The notes under the pieces: model-generated | What the model was told of the DNA's origin: nothing | Databases searched by the model: none | What the model saw: only the letters and a program-made list of their open reading frames with translations | In this document: in pieces, positions 13,793-19,912 of the stretch | How the letters are laid out: each line of letters opens with the position of its first letter | How positions within the stretch are numbered: position 1 is the stretch's first letter | Translations under genes and position numbers: made by a program | Origin: a virus | Virus record (IMG/VR): IMGVR_UViG_3300029319_000287 | Location: 2,679 to 31,229 of that record | Reading direction: 5' to 3' (one strand) | DNA: 28,551 nucleotides

Positions 13793-14899
13793 TTAAACTT
13801 CTTCGGACTCTCCTTCAAGACCAAAGTTCTTGCCTTCAGTCTCAAATTTTCTAATGATTTCATCATCCATGATATCAAACACAACAGAGCGAAACTCTGG
13901 GTCTTGGAGCTTTTTGATCCACTGCGATCTTTGGAATTTGTATTCCTTGCCGTCTCGGTCATAAATTTTGTTCCAAGCACCGGCCTTAAAGCGATCAGAA
14001 CCTGATGCTCTTAGTGCTTCAAGCCACGATTCTTCATCTTGGATGCCAACGTCTTTGCCCCAGAGAATCTTAAAACCACAAGTGCGACCTTCAGACCCGA
14101 AGCGAGACTTCTCAACTTTCACCTTGACCTCAGAACCGACTCTAAGACCGGATGGGTCAGTGACATAAGAGGCTTTTGCTTTACGCTTTGTAAGCCAAAT
14201 ACGAAGCGAACAGAAATATTCAATTGCCTTTCCACCAGGCGCAACATAAGGTGTTGTCATGGCTTCTGCGATATTTGAAGTAATGTTCGTCTTAAGTTGA
14301 TTGATTATCAACAATGTGCATTGTTGATTTGCCAATGGAACAATAAGTTTTGGGAATGCTTTCGCGAATATCCGAGGCTTTACTGCCATTGACGATTGAG
14401 GATTAAAATCACCTTCTAAATCTTTTTCAGAAGATGTTGCTGCGATTGAGTCCCAGATAAACAAAAACTGTGTATCTGGATACTGACCCATTAAATCCTC
14501 AATGGTTTCCAAGGTTTTCTCTACCGAAACTGCTTGGATGTATAAGAAATCATTATTAATATCAATACCAGAGTTCTTTAAGAACAAAGGATCAATAGCG
14601 GACTCTGCATCGAAGTAGACGACACAATGTCCTTTCTTTTGTGCTTGTGCAGCAATTTGACAAGCCATGTAAGACTTACCAGCCGATGAAAGACCAGCAA
14701 GTTCGGTGACCTTCCCAACGGGAATACCAGCCATCTTACCTCGGCAGACAATAGAGTCCAACCAGCGTGAGCCAGTTGGAATCCATTCTTTGACTTCAGT
14801 AGGATTGTCTTCATTTAAGTCGTGGGCTATATCTAACCCGACTTTTTTATTGACGAATTTCTTCATCGCATTAATGTCGATCTTTCCTGCTTTGGTCAT
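13793..14899 (-). CDS. uvsX: UvsX/RecA-family recombinase
   Basis: A 368-residue strand-exchange ATPase, close to T4 UvsX (391). Walker A is GLSSAGKS (69-76), the catalytic Glu lies in YFDAESA (Glu99, RecA E96 equivalent), and Walker B is FLFIWDS (145-151). The L2 region with N-Q-L-K-T-N-I and GGKAIEYFCSLRIWL matches the RecA core. The acidic C-terminus (EGESEEV) resembles RecA/UvsX tails. It would act with the gp32-like SSB (15143-15913) in recombination-dependent replication and repair. The ATG overlaps the TAA of the small lipoprotein-like gene (TAAATG), with GAGGAGG upstream. Confidence 0.93.
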   Translation of the reverse strand: MTKAGKIDINAMKKFVNKKVGLDIAHDLNEDNPTEVKEWIPTGSRWLDSIVCRGKMAGIPVGKVTELAGLSSAGKSYMACQIAAQAQKKGHCVVYFDAESAIDPLFLKNSGIDINNDFLYIQAVSVEKTLETIEDLMGQYPDTQFLFIWDSIAATSSEKDLEGDFNPQSSMAVKPRIFAKAFPKLIVPLANQQCTLLIINQLKTNITSNIAEAMTTPYVAPGGKAIEYFCSLRIWLTKRKAKASYVTDPSGLRVGSEVKVKVEKSRFGSEGRTCGFKILWGKDVGIQDEESWLEALRASGSDRFKAGAWNKIYDRDGKEYKFQRSQWIKKLQDPEFRSVVFDIMDDEIIRKFETEGKNFGLEGESEEV

Positions 14900-15052
14900 T
14901 TACTCCTCCTCGGAGGTCTCTGTTTCTTCAGTTTCCTCTTCGGTGGTTTCTTCGGTTGTCTCTTCGACAACTTCTTCTTCAGCAACTGCTGTATCTGTTT
15001 CTTCCTCTTTGTCTCCGCAAGCGAAGAAGAGGGATAGTAATAACGTAGTCAT
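14900..15052 (-). CDS. Tiny lipoprotein-like acidic peptide
   Basis: A 50-residue reading frame with AAGGAG 5 nt before its ATG. It starts MTTLLLSLFFACGDKEEE: a short hydrophobic stretch ending in L-F-F-A-C, then 38 residues that are almost only Glu, Thr, Val and Ala. Hydrophobic start, Ala-Cys and an acidic tail suggest a lipoprotein, but the signal is very short and lacks N-terminal Lys/Arg, and -3 Phe is not the ideal lipobox residue. It lies between a strong terminator and uvsX, with which it overlaps. The alternative is a translated leader that couples uvsX expression. Confidence 0.6.
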   Translation of the reverse strand: MTTLLLSLFFACGDKEEETDTAVAEEEVVEETTEETTEEETEETETSEEE

Positions 15053-15074
15053 ATCTACTCCTTATTTTTACAAT

Positions 15075-15112
15075 AAAAAAGAGCCACCCCTTTTAAACCA
15101 AGGGCGGGTGGC
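15075..15112 (-). terminator. Rho-independent terminator after SSB gene
   Basis: The coding strand has GCCACCC and GGGTGGC arms (15112-15106 and 15089-15083) with a loop that can pair further (CCCTT/AAGGG), then TCTTTTTTATT. It begins 30 nt after the SSB stop and should limit read-through into uvsX. Confidence 0.9.
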
Positions 15113-15142
15113 GTTCCCTTACAACACAGGAGGACCTACGAC

Positions 15143-15913
15143 TTAATCTTCTTGCATAAAAGCAGCGAAAGCGGCATCGACGTCAGAGTCTTTTTTCTTA
15201 AACTTCTGTGTCTCAGACGAAGAGGACTCTGCTGAAGAGTCGGAGGACAGATAACCATCCAGCAAAGTCTGGACCTCTTCTACTGTTTTAACATCAAATA
15301 GATTATCGATGTCAGGAACAGAATCTAACAAGTCTTGGCAGTCAGCAATCGAATCGTCACAGAGGACAGAAGGACGACGTCGAGGCTGTAACGCGGTCTT
15401 TGGAAAAGATCCGGGTGTGCCAGGAATTGTGTAGGTAAGTTTAATATCAGTCCCAGTTTGAGGATCGGTGATATCTCCGTAATCCGGATCTAAGACGTAT
15501 CCCAATAGGGTCTCATACGCTGTTTTACCATAAGCCCATATTTTTACTCCGTCACTTTCATTGCCACGGATTAGGACTGGTGAATAATACCGCTTTCGAG
15601 CAAACAACTTTTTAGCTTCATTCTTTAGATTTTGATCGTCATTTTCAACACCATCTCGCCAAAGCTTTGATGCAAAGTCACAAATTGGACATTCGCCTCC
15701 GTCGTTACGCTTATTGCAATAGATTCCAGGGTTTTTTCCCACATTATAGTGGAAATGAAACTCACGGAACGGGTCGCCATCTTTTGTTGGAAGAATTCTT
15801 ACCATTTGGTCTCCAGCTTTTGGTCGCCACATTGTAGATTTACTTCCGGATGGTTTCCCACCATTTTTAGATGCGTTCAATTTAGCACGCATTGCTTCAA
15901 TATTAATAGCCAT
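15143..15913 (-). CDS. Single-stranded DNA-binding protein (T4 gp32-like)
   Basis: A 256-residue protein. A basic N-terminus (residues 1-32, role in cooperative binding in gp32) leads into an OB-fold. The zinc ribbon is visible as FHFHYN (His53/His55), YCNKR (Cys66) and CPICDF (Cys75, Cys78), the same His-Cys-Cys-Cys arrangement and order as T4 gp32. The last 60 residues are Ser/Asp/Glu-rich and end DAAFAAFMQED, the acidic protein-interaction tail. It coats ssDNA and recruits the helicase, recombinase and polymerase. AGGAG lies 7 nt before the ATG. The leader of about 75 nt between its promoter and the start is AT-rich and, as in T4, could be an autoregulatory operator. Confidence 0.9.
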   Translation of the reverse strand: MAINIEAMRAKLNASKNGGKPSGSKSTMWRPKAGDQMVRILPTKDGDPFREFHFHYNVGKNPGIYCNKRNDGGECPICDFASKLWRDGVENDDQNLKNEAKKLFARKRYYSPVLIRGNESDGVKIWAYGKTAYETLLGYVLDPDYGDITDPQTGTDIKLTYTIPGTPGSFPKTALQPRRRPSVLCDDSIADCQDLLDSVPDIDNLFDVKTVEEVQTLLDGYLSSDSSAESSSSETQKFKKKDSDVDAAFAAFMQED

Positions 15914-15994
15914 AATTTTTCTCCTAAGTTATGATATTATTTTTTTGTGTTTTATCACTAAGGTAAGCAGGGTTTCAACCATACTCCCATTCTT

Positions 15995-16023
15995 ATTATA
16001 ACATATCCAAAAGGGTATGTCAA
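15995..16023 (-). promoter_or_regulatory. Sigma70-type promoter for SSB
   Basis: TTGACA (16023-16018), 17-nt spacer, TGTTATAAT with perfect TATAAT (16000-15995). It leaves an untranslated leader of roughly 75 nt before the SSB start. Confidence 0.88.
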
Positions 16024-16043
16024 GTAAAAAGTTAAAAATCTCG

Positions 16044-16078
16044 AAAAATAGTCAAAAATTTTTTTTGGGCATTTTGAC
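16044..16078 (-). terminator. Probable AT-rich terminator after tRNA
   Basis: Coding-strand arms GTCAAAA (16078-16072) and TTTTGAC (16057-16051) are followed by TATTTTT. The stem is weak but well placed, 14 nt after the tRNA and before the SSB promoter. Confidence 0.5.
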
Positions 16079-16091
16079 TTTTATTAAAAAA

Positions 16092-16165
16092 TACACTTGA
16101 TAGGATTCGAACCTATGACCGTCCGCTTAGAAGGCGGATGCTCTATCCAGCTGAGCTACAAGTGC
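16092..16165 (-). tRNA. tRNA-Arg (anticodon UCU)
   Basis: A 74-base cloverleaf. Acceptor GCACTTG pairs with CAAGTGT (first pair G-U), D-arm GCTC...GAGC, anticodon stem TCCGC/GCGGA around loop CTTCTAA with anticodon TCT, T-arm ATAGG-TTCGAAT-CCTAT, discriminator A. CCA is not encoded. It reads AGA/AGG, codons frequent in these AT-rich genes, so it likely supplements a host with few such tRNAs. It is probably cut from the transcript of the WYL_2-like gene 43 nt upstream. Confidence 0.95.
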
Positions 16166-16170
16166 CTAAG

Positions 16171-16191
16171 GCGGTCTTTATGGCAGACCGC
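16171..16191 (-). other. Hairpin just 5' of the tRNA
   Basis: GCGGTCT and AGACCGC form a perfect 7-bp stem with a 7-nt loop, ending 5 nt before the mature tRNA 5' end. No T-run follows, so I read it as a processing or stability element rather than a terminator. Confidence 0.45.
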
Positions 16192-16207
16192 GAGCCCTAT
16201 CATAGAC

Positions 16208-16471
16208 TTAGAAAAGTTCAACTGTTACATCTTTGTTCATTGACGAAAGACTTCCAACTTGAGTGTTGGAGTTAAATGTTCGATATGCTTGACGATCAAT
16301 ATCGTAAACGGTTTCCATACCTTCACTAAGCTTTCGTGGTCGAATCACGGATGGGAATGTTCCCTTTGGTGCTTCATCAGGTCGGATAAAATTCATAGTT
16401 CGTCGGTTACCTCGTTTTGTTACAAAGGTTCCTGTATATACTGTTGTGTTGATAGAATTGTTGTTACTCAT
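16208..16471 (-). CDS. Small WYL_2/DUF2693-like protein
   Basis: An 87-residue protein. It contains VYTGTFVTKRGNRRTMNFIR (11-30) and LSEGMETVYDIDRQAYRTFN (48-67): the pattern Y-T-G-T-F-x-K-x-G-x-x-R-T-M and G-M-E-x-V-Y-D-x-x-x-x-x-R-x-F-N that I associate with the phage family DUF2693 (WYL_2, a small SH3/Sm-like barrel). Members are common in T4-like phages and their exact role is unknown; ligand or nucleic acid binding is assumed. The ATG has GGAGGG 3 nt upstream. It follows the promoter at 16501-16529 and precedes the tRNA. Confidence 0.7.
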   Translation of the reverse strand: MSNNNSINTTVYTGTFVTKRGNRRTMNFIRPDEAPKGTFPSVIRPRKLSEGMETVYDIDRQAYRTFNSNTQVGSLSSMNKDVTVELF

Positions 16472-16500
16472 AATCCCTCCATGGTTAGTTGAGTATAGTT

Positions 16501-16529
16501 ATTATAACATAGTTTTAATACCTTGTCAA
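16501..16529 (-). promoter_or_regulatory. Sigma70-type promoter for WYL_2-like gene and tRNA
   Basis: TTGACA (16529-16524), 17-nt spacer, TGTTATAAT with perfect TATAAT (16506-16501), 29 nt before the ATG. The -35 begins 8 nt after the stop of the small membrane peptide. Confidence 0.88.
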
Positions 16530-16537
16530 GTATTTTT

Positions 16538-16615
16538 TTAAAATTTTTCATGAAGCCAATACCAAAACCAAGTAAAGGCAAAGATAAAAAGCGTAATACT
16601 AAAGAACGCTAACAT
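16538..16615 (-). CDS. 25-residue membrane peptide
   Basis: A short reading frame, MLAFFSITLFIFAFTWFWYW then LHEKF, with GGAGG 5 nt before the ATG and its own promoter at 16639-16667. Residues 2-21 form one very hydrophobic, aromatic-rich helix; the only charges are at the end (H-E-K), so N-out/C-in or the reverse cannot be decided. Phage peptides of this form include lysis regulators, superinfection-exclusion factors and channel inhibitors. Nothing else fills this promoter-to-promoter interval, which argues that it is real. Confidence 0.65.
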   Translation of the reverse strand: MLAFFSITLFIFAFTWFWYWLHEKF

Positions 16616-16638
16616 TGATCCTCCATCGTTATGTATAT

Positions 16639-16667
16639 ATTATAACATATCTAAGAGGGTTTGTCAA
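16639..16667 (-). promoter_or_regulatory. Sigma70-type promoter for the membrane peptide
   Basis: TTGACA (16667-16662), 17-nt spacer, TGTTATAAT with perfect TATAAT (16644-16639). The -35 overlaps the last codons of the 16664-17158 gene. From the -35 through the spacer it is almost identical to the promoter at 13312-13340. Confidence 0.88.
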
Positions 16668-17158
16668 GTCAAATCGCAAACTTTTTTTAAAAAATCTTGC
16701 TCTTCTCTTATCTTTTCGAGTCTTTCGAGATAAAAATCATTATCGACTTGACCATCGACCCTGCCCTTTTGAAGCCACATCATTTTGTCTTGTATGTATT
16801 CATATATTTGACCATTTGATTCAAAAAGAAATTCTTCATGGTCCATACCTGTTCTGATTGATTTTTCATATTGGGGAAACAGCTTGATTGCTGTTTGATA
16901 AGTGTGGCGATAGTGTTTCACATCTTCTAATTTGCTATCTTCTGAAAAAGAAACATAGACTCTTGGTGATCCAAACTTTTCTTTTGTTTGCAATACTGAT
17001 ATGTTTGAGCGAGTTGTGATGTTCGTGGTATATGGTGTATGGCTCGGACCTATTAGTGCATATCCAATCCAATTAGCAATGGTCCCTATTGTATAAAAAT
17101 AATCTTTATGCTCTTCGCTTTCGCTTCCCCAGTGGGAATAGTAAATTTGTTCTGTCAT
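16664..17158 (-). CDS. Phage protein of unknown function
   Basis: A 164-residue protein overlapping the previous gene as ATGA. The first half is mixed strand/turn (SHWGSESEEHKDYFYTIGTI, then IGYALIGPSHTPYTTN), followed by RVYVSFSEDSKLEDVKHYRH and an aromatic helix (AIKLFPQYEKSI) ending DHEEFLFES. The C-terminal 45 residues are charged helix. No signal or membrane segment and no catalytic motif I can identify. It is third after the tubulin-like gene in the same operon, and the promoter inside that gene could also express it. Confidence 0.65.
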   Translation of the reverse strand: MTEQIYYSHWGSESEEHKDYFYTIGTIANWIGYALIGPSHTPYTTNITTRSNISVLQTKEKFGSPRVYVSFSEDSKLEDVKHYRHTYQTAIKLFPQYEKSIRTGMDHEEFLFESNGQIYEYIQDKMMWLQKGRVDGQVDNDFYLERLEKIREEQDFLKKVCDLT

Positions 17159-17337
17159 TCATCCTCCAATTCTTTTAGAACTTTATGAAGTCTCACGATC
17201 ATGTCGTTTGCTTCAAATATTTTTTCAACAATAAATTTCATCTCTACTTCGTTTAGGTCATCGACGATGATTGAGTTTAAAGCTATTTTTTCAAATCTTT
17301 CCAGTCTCTTTAGTTCGTGCATTATTTGTTTTCTCAT
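17155..17337 (-). CDS. Small helical protein next to tubulin-like gene
   Basis: A 60-residue, all-helical, Leu/Glu/Lys-rich protein (heptad-like spacing in RLERFEKIALNSIIVDDLNE and IVRLHKVLKELEDE). The ATG overlaps the tubulin-like stop (ATGA), with AGGAG 8 nt upstream. Tight coupling to the GTPase suggests a partner or adaptor, as TubZ is paired with a small DNA-binding TubR, but no helix-turn-helix is recognisable, so this is only a context guess. Confidence 0.6.
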   Translation of the reverse strand: MRKQIMHELKRLERFEKIALNSIIVDDLNEVEMKFIVEKIFEANDMIVRLHKVLKELEDE

Positions 17338-18146
17338 GTCACCGTCTCCTGTATATAATGAGTGTAATGAATAGAGTAAAAATGGCTTTCTTCTGAAGAT
17401 CTCCAGATTGCAAATGAAGTATCTCTACCTTTCTCTTTGTTTTCTCGGACAAGCCCTTGGCAATTCGGAATAACTTGTGAGTCATTGTCTAAGTCTTCCT
17501 CCTCTATATTAATAATATAACACGTTTCGGTTATGTTGTCAAGTGCAAACATTAAATTTTCTTCTTCGTGAAACTTTCCAAAGCCAATTGTCGATATTCT
17601 AGAAATATCTTTTTTCTCGTGAAGCTTTCCAAAATCAGGATCTACGTGTTTGCAATACATTAAATTTTGTATCGTGCTGTATATAAAGTAATTAACCTTT
17701 TCATAATATTTTAGCGTTGTGCCGGAGCCAATTAAGTTAATCAGTTGTTTATTATCTAGGATCACAAACTCAGCGACCATACCAGATCTAGCATATTCTT
17801 GCAAAATTCCAAAGTGAACCTTGTGTCTCAATTTTTCTTCTTGAGAGCAAAATTCAAGATCGGGGACAATATAATATATAGTTGTTTTAAAGCCTCTCAG
17901 AGCCTCTAGGACACGTAGTGTCGCACCAGCTATCTTACCAGACCCACAAACAAATAAACACGCTTCATCGTGCGATTTCAACCCTCTCTGTTTAAATGCA
18001 AACTCTACTTGATCATATTCTTCCACGGATTGTTTTTTATCTATTCCATTTCCCGCATCTAAAGTGATAATCTTATAATTTTTGCTATGAGGCTTAAATA
18101 AGGATGCTATATTACTTCCTGCTTGTCCTAAACCAATCATTAACAT
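17334..18146 (-). CDS. Divergent tubulin/FtsZ-superfamily GTPase
   Basis: A 270-residue protein. It starts at the superfamily's first nucleotide loop, MIGLGQAGSNIASLF (T1, 3-17; compare FtsZ GVGGAGGNA, tubulin GQAG). IITLDAGNG (26-34) fits T2. CLFVCGSGKIAGATLRVLEA (63-82) occupies the tubulin-signature position (GGGTGTGAAP) but with G-S-G-K-I-A-G-A. TIYYIVPDLEF, HFGILQEYA and EFVILDNKQLINLI parallel FtsZ strands and helices including 'IVIPNDRLL'. VNYFIYSTIQNLM precedes HVDPDFGK (167-174), the T7-like catalytic loop. Phage relatives form filaments that position DNA or replication centres. It is shorter than PhuZ (about 315). AGGAG precedes the ATG. Superfamily call fairly secure; polymerisation unproven. 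Confidence 0.68.
   Translation of the reverse strand: MLMIGLGQAGSNIASLFKPHSKNYKIITLDAGNGIDKKQSVEEYDQVEFAFKQRGLKSHDEACLFVCGSGKIAGATLRVLEALRGFKTTIYYIVPDLEFCSQEEKLRHKVHFGILQEYARSGMVAEFVILDNKQLINLIGSGTTLKYYEKVNYFIYSTIQNLMYCKHVDPDFGKLHEKKDISRISTIGFGKFHEEENLMFALDNITETCYIINIEEEDLDNDSQVIPNCQGLVRENKEKGRDTSFAIWRSSEESHFYSIHYTHYIQETVT
17514..17542 (-). promoter_or_regulatory. Intragenic sigma70-type promoter inside tubulin-like gene
   Basis: TTGACA (17542-17537), 17-nt spacer, TGTTATATT with -10 TATATT (17519-17514), within codons 202-211 of the tubulin-like gene. It would boost expression of the two downstream genes independently. Confidence 0.6.
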
Positions 18147-18343
18147 TGTTCTTCTCCTACTTTTTTAAGCCAAAGTTCTGGAATCCAAAACTTTTTGTCT
18201 TCATCGAACCATATTAAGGTGGTTCTAACTTTGTGTTCTATCTTTATTTCCATGCAAAGCCCTATGTCTCCATTTTTATATCCAAAAAGATTAATACCTT
18301 CTAGTGGAGATCCCCACACAATAACTAAATCACCTATTTCCAT
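18140..18343 (-). CDS. Small SH3-like barrel protein (third of three)
   Basis: A 67-residue protein from the ATG at 18343, which has AAGGA 6 nt upstream; a longer frame exists, but its extra 15 residues fall within the neighbouring gene. It begins MEIGDLVIVWG, has NGDIGLCMEI, then a strand TTLIWF and ends WIPELWLKKV. This is the order G-D-L-V, G-x-x-G, aromatic strand, hydrophobic end shared with the next two genes. It overlaps the tubulin-like start by 7 nt. The function is unknown; a nucleic-acid or protein docking barrel is likely. Confidence 0.62.
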   Translation of the reverse strand: MEIGDLVIVWGSPLEGINLFGYKNGDIGLCMEIKIEHKVRTTLIWFDEDKKFWIPELWLKKVGEEQC

Positions 18344-18545
18344 TATCAATCCTTGACAAAAAATGATCTGGGACTTTTTCAAATTCACCTGTTCTAAAAA
18401 AATAAACTGTTGTTACCCTAAATCCATATTCATAATCTCTTAAATCCAAAACAAACCCCAAATCTCCTGTGTGATACTTTAGCCAACTCCAATTAGGCAG
18501 CGGCTCTATTACAATTACTAGATCTCCTTTGTTAATTTTGTCCAC
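18330..18545 (-). CDS. Small SH3-like barrel protein (second of three)
   Basis: A 71-residue protein with a GTG start, overlapping the preceding gene by 14 nt. MDKINKGDLVIVIEPLP, then HTGDLGFVLDL, VTTVYFF and a short helix at the end match its two neighbours at moderate identity, which suggests tandem duplication. No catalytic residues are conserved between the three. Confidence 0.62.
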   Translation of the reverse strand: MDKINKGDLVIVIEPLPNWSWLKYHTGDLGFVLDLRDYEYGFRVTTVYFFRTGEFEKVPDHFLSRIDNGNR

Positions 18546-18723
18546 TCAATAACCTTATTTCCGTGTCCCACAATGGGGTGTGCATACCATAAATACCTAG
18601 ATTGACCCAATAAATGGTTATGTGTCTAGAAACTTGTTCTATTTTGACAATAATTCCAATAGCTCCGTCTTCAATTCCGGAAGTTTGTGTTTCAATGACC
18701 TCAACGAGGTCTCCTACTACCAC
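18532..18723 (-). CDS. Small SH3-like barrel protein (first of three)
   Basis: A 63-residue protein with a GTG start; AAGGAG lies 5 nt upstream, within the polymerase stop region (overlap 7 nt). MVVGDLVEVIETQTSG, then DGAIGIIVKIEQ and ITIYWV fit the shared barrel pattern. Position directly after the DNA polymerase raises the idea of a polymerase accessory role, but there is no direct evidence. Confidence 0.62.
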   Translation of the reverse strand: MVVGDLVEVIETQTSGIEDGAIGIIVKIEQVSRHITIYWVNLGIYGMHTPLWDTEIRLLSGQN

Positions 18724-19904
18724 ATGAACTCCTTCATATCACCCAAATTTTTACCGAGAGAACAATTAACCTTAAATTGCCCTAGTTTGGTGTCTCCAAA
18801 CATCTCCTTAAGTTGTGGAATCAGTCTTCTGTCGTCTTTGTGTAAGTCAATAACCACGCTATCATGAACGACAAATGCAACATGCGATCTTGTGGCTCGA
18901 AGGAAGTTAGAAACTCTGATAAAGCGTTCGAGGGTGTTATCCGATGAACTTGATTGTAATAGGTAGTTGAGCGCTTTACGAACGGGAGCAGCAATTGACC
19001 TTCCAAATGGTGTTTCGACCATGCCGTCTTTGAAATACTTTTCGAGAAGGATTTCCCTGTCGTAGTAATCCGATTTAATAGCTTTCGATTCTTGGTTGTA
19101 GAGCCAAGCGAATATTTTTGTTTTGGCTTCATCTCGGCTAAGATCTTTTTTAAATACTTCTTTGATATTCCACTCATGTATATCCTCCTGTGGTTGTTCG
19201 TGACCCTGTAGGGCTAACATCGTTCGGATTTCTGCGGCATTGAAATCTAATTCAAGGAAAACGTCATTGTTCGGACGAACATGTTTCTTAAGTTCTCTCT
19301 TGAGGTTGAGAGCGGGAAAAGACCCTCTCTTCGTTGTCATTCGTCCGGTGACCGTTCCGAATATATCGTAATCGACATACGGAGTTGTTTCGCCGAACTG
19401 GTCGTATAGGTGCTTTGCTTTTAAGTCATCAGCAGCATGACAGTAAACGCCAAAAGAATTAAGATTGACAGGATGTCGCTTCAGTTCTTTGACCGCTGTT
19501 TGAAGATTTTTGAGAAAATAATAGTTTTTAGGCTTCTCGTGGTTGTCGAATACCCATTGTGTTATTTGACTTTTCGTGTCGAAATAATGTTGAAGATGTT
19601 TTCTCGGAACAATCTCATAAAAACAAACATCGTCAATGTTTATTTTGGCAGTCGTAATACCCTTAAAATGAGCTTTTATGAGGTTTTTAGCTATACCCCA
19701 TCGTTCTCTTAGGAACTCAGGGCAAACGTCGTCTATCGACCTGCCAGACACCAGCAAATTAGCATAGTCAATGTCTCTGCCAAATAAATGTTCTGAATAA
19801 GCCCAAGTTTGTGTAATTCCATCTGGTATCTTATCCCAAATAAAGTGTCCGTCGAAATATGTTCCAGCACAGTCTGTCTTGCTGTCCATAAGTTGAAATA
19901 GCAT
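18717..19904 (-). CDS. Family A DNA polymerase without exonuclease domain
   Basis: A 395-residue polymerase module. FGTVTGRM (182-189) is the T-G-R motif. Motif A is LELDFNAAEIR (217-227; Asp220 metal ligand, Glu225 steric gate). Motif B is R257-x3-K261-x3-F265-x3-Y269, the exact R/K/F/Y spacing of the O-helix. NYLLQSSSSD (313-322) fits the Q-helix. Motif C is VVHDSVV (345-351, Asp348). The 3'-5' and 5'-3' nuclease domains are absent; residues 1-150 probably form a reduced thumb. A split polymerase is known from far-T4 phage RM378. AGGAGG lies 4 nt before the ATG and fuses with the upstream stop (TAGGAGG). Expression may also come from the promoter at 20054-20082. Confidence 0.92.
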   Translation of the reverse strand: MLFQLMDSKTDCAGTYFDGHFIWDKIPDGITQTWAYSEHLFGRDIDYANLLVSGRSIDDVCPEFLRERWGIAKNLIKAHFKGITTAKINIDDVCFYEIVPRKHLQHYFDTKSQITQWVFDNHEKPKNYYFLKNLQTAVKELKRHPVNLNSFGVYCHAADDLKAKHLYDQFGETTPYVDYDIFGTVTGRMTTKRGSFPALNLKRELKKHVRPNNDVFLELDFNAAEIRTMLALQGHEQPQEDIHEWNIKEVFKKDLSRDEAKTKIFAWLYNQESKAIKSDYYDREILLEKYFKDGMVETPFGRSIAAPVRKALNYLLQSSSSDNTLERFIRVSNFLRATRSHVAFVVHDSVVIDLHKDDRRLIPQLKEMFGDTKLGQFKVNCSLGKNLGDMKEFMW

Positions 19905-19912
19905 TTGTCCTC

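Noticed and set aside
14706-15146. Plus-strand Ser/Val-rich reading frame of 146 codons
   Set aside because: It is the antisense of the Glu/Thr-rich peptide and the uvsX start, crosses a terminator, and has no ribosome site or plus-strand promoter.
17339-17485. A 48-codon minus-strand frame inside the tubulin-like gene, downstream of the intragenic promoter and a GAGGAGG
   Set aside because: The ribosome site is 11 nt or more from the ATG, the product is low-information basic, and the main frame continues with good coding character; I keep only the promoter.
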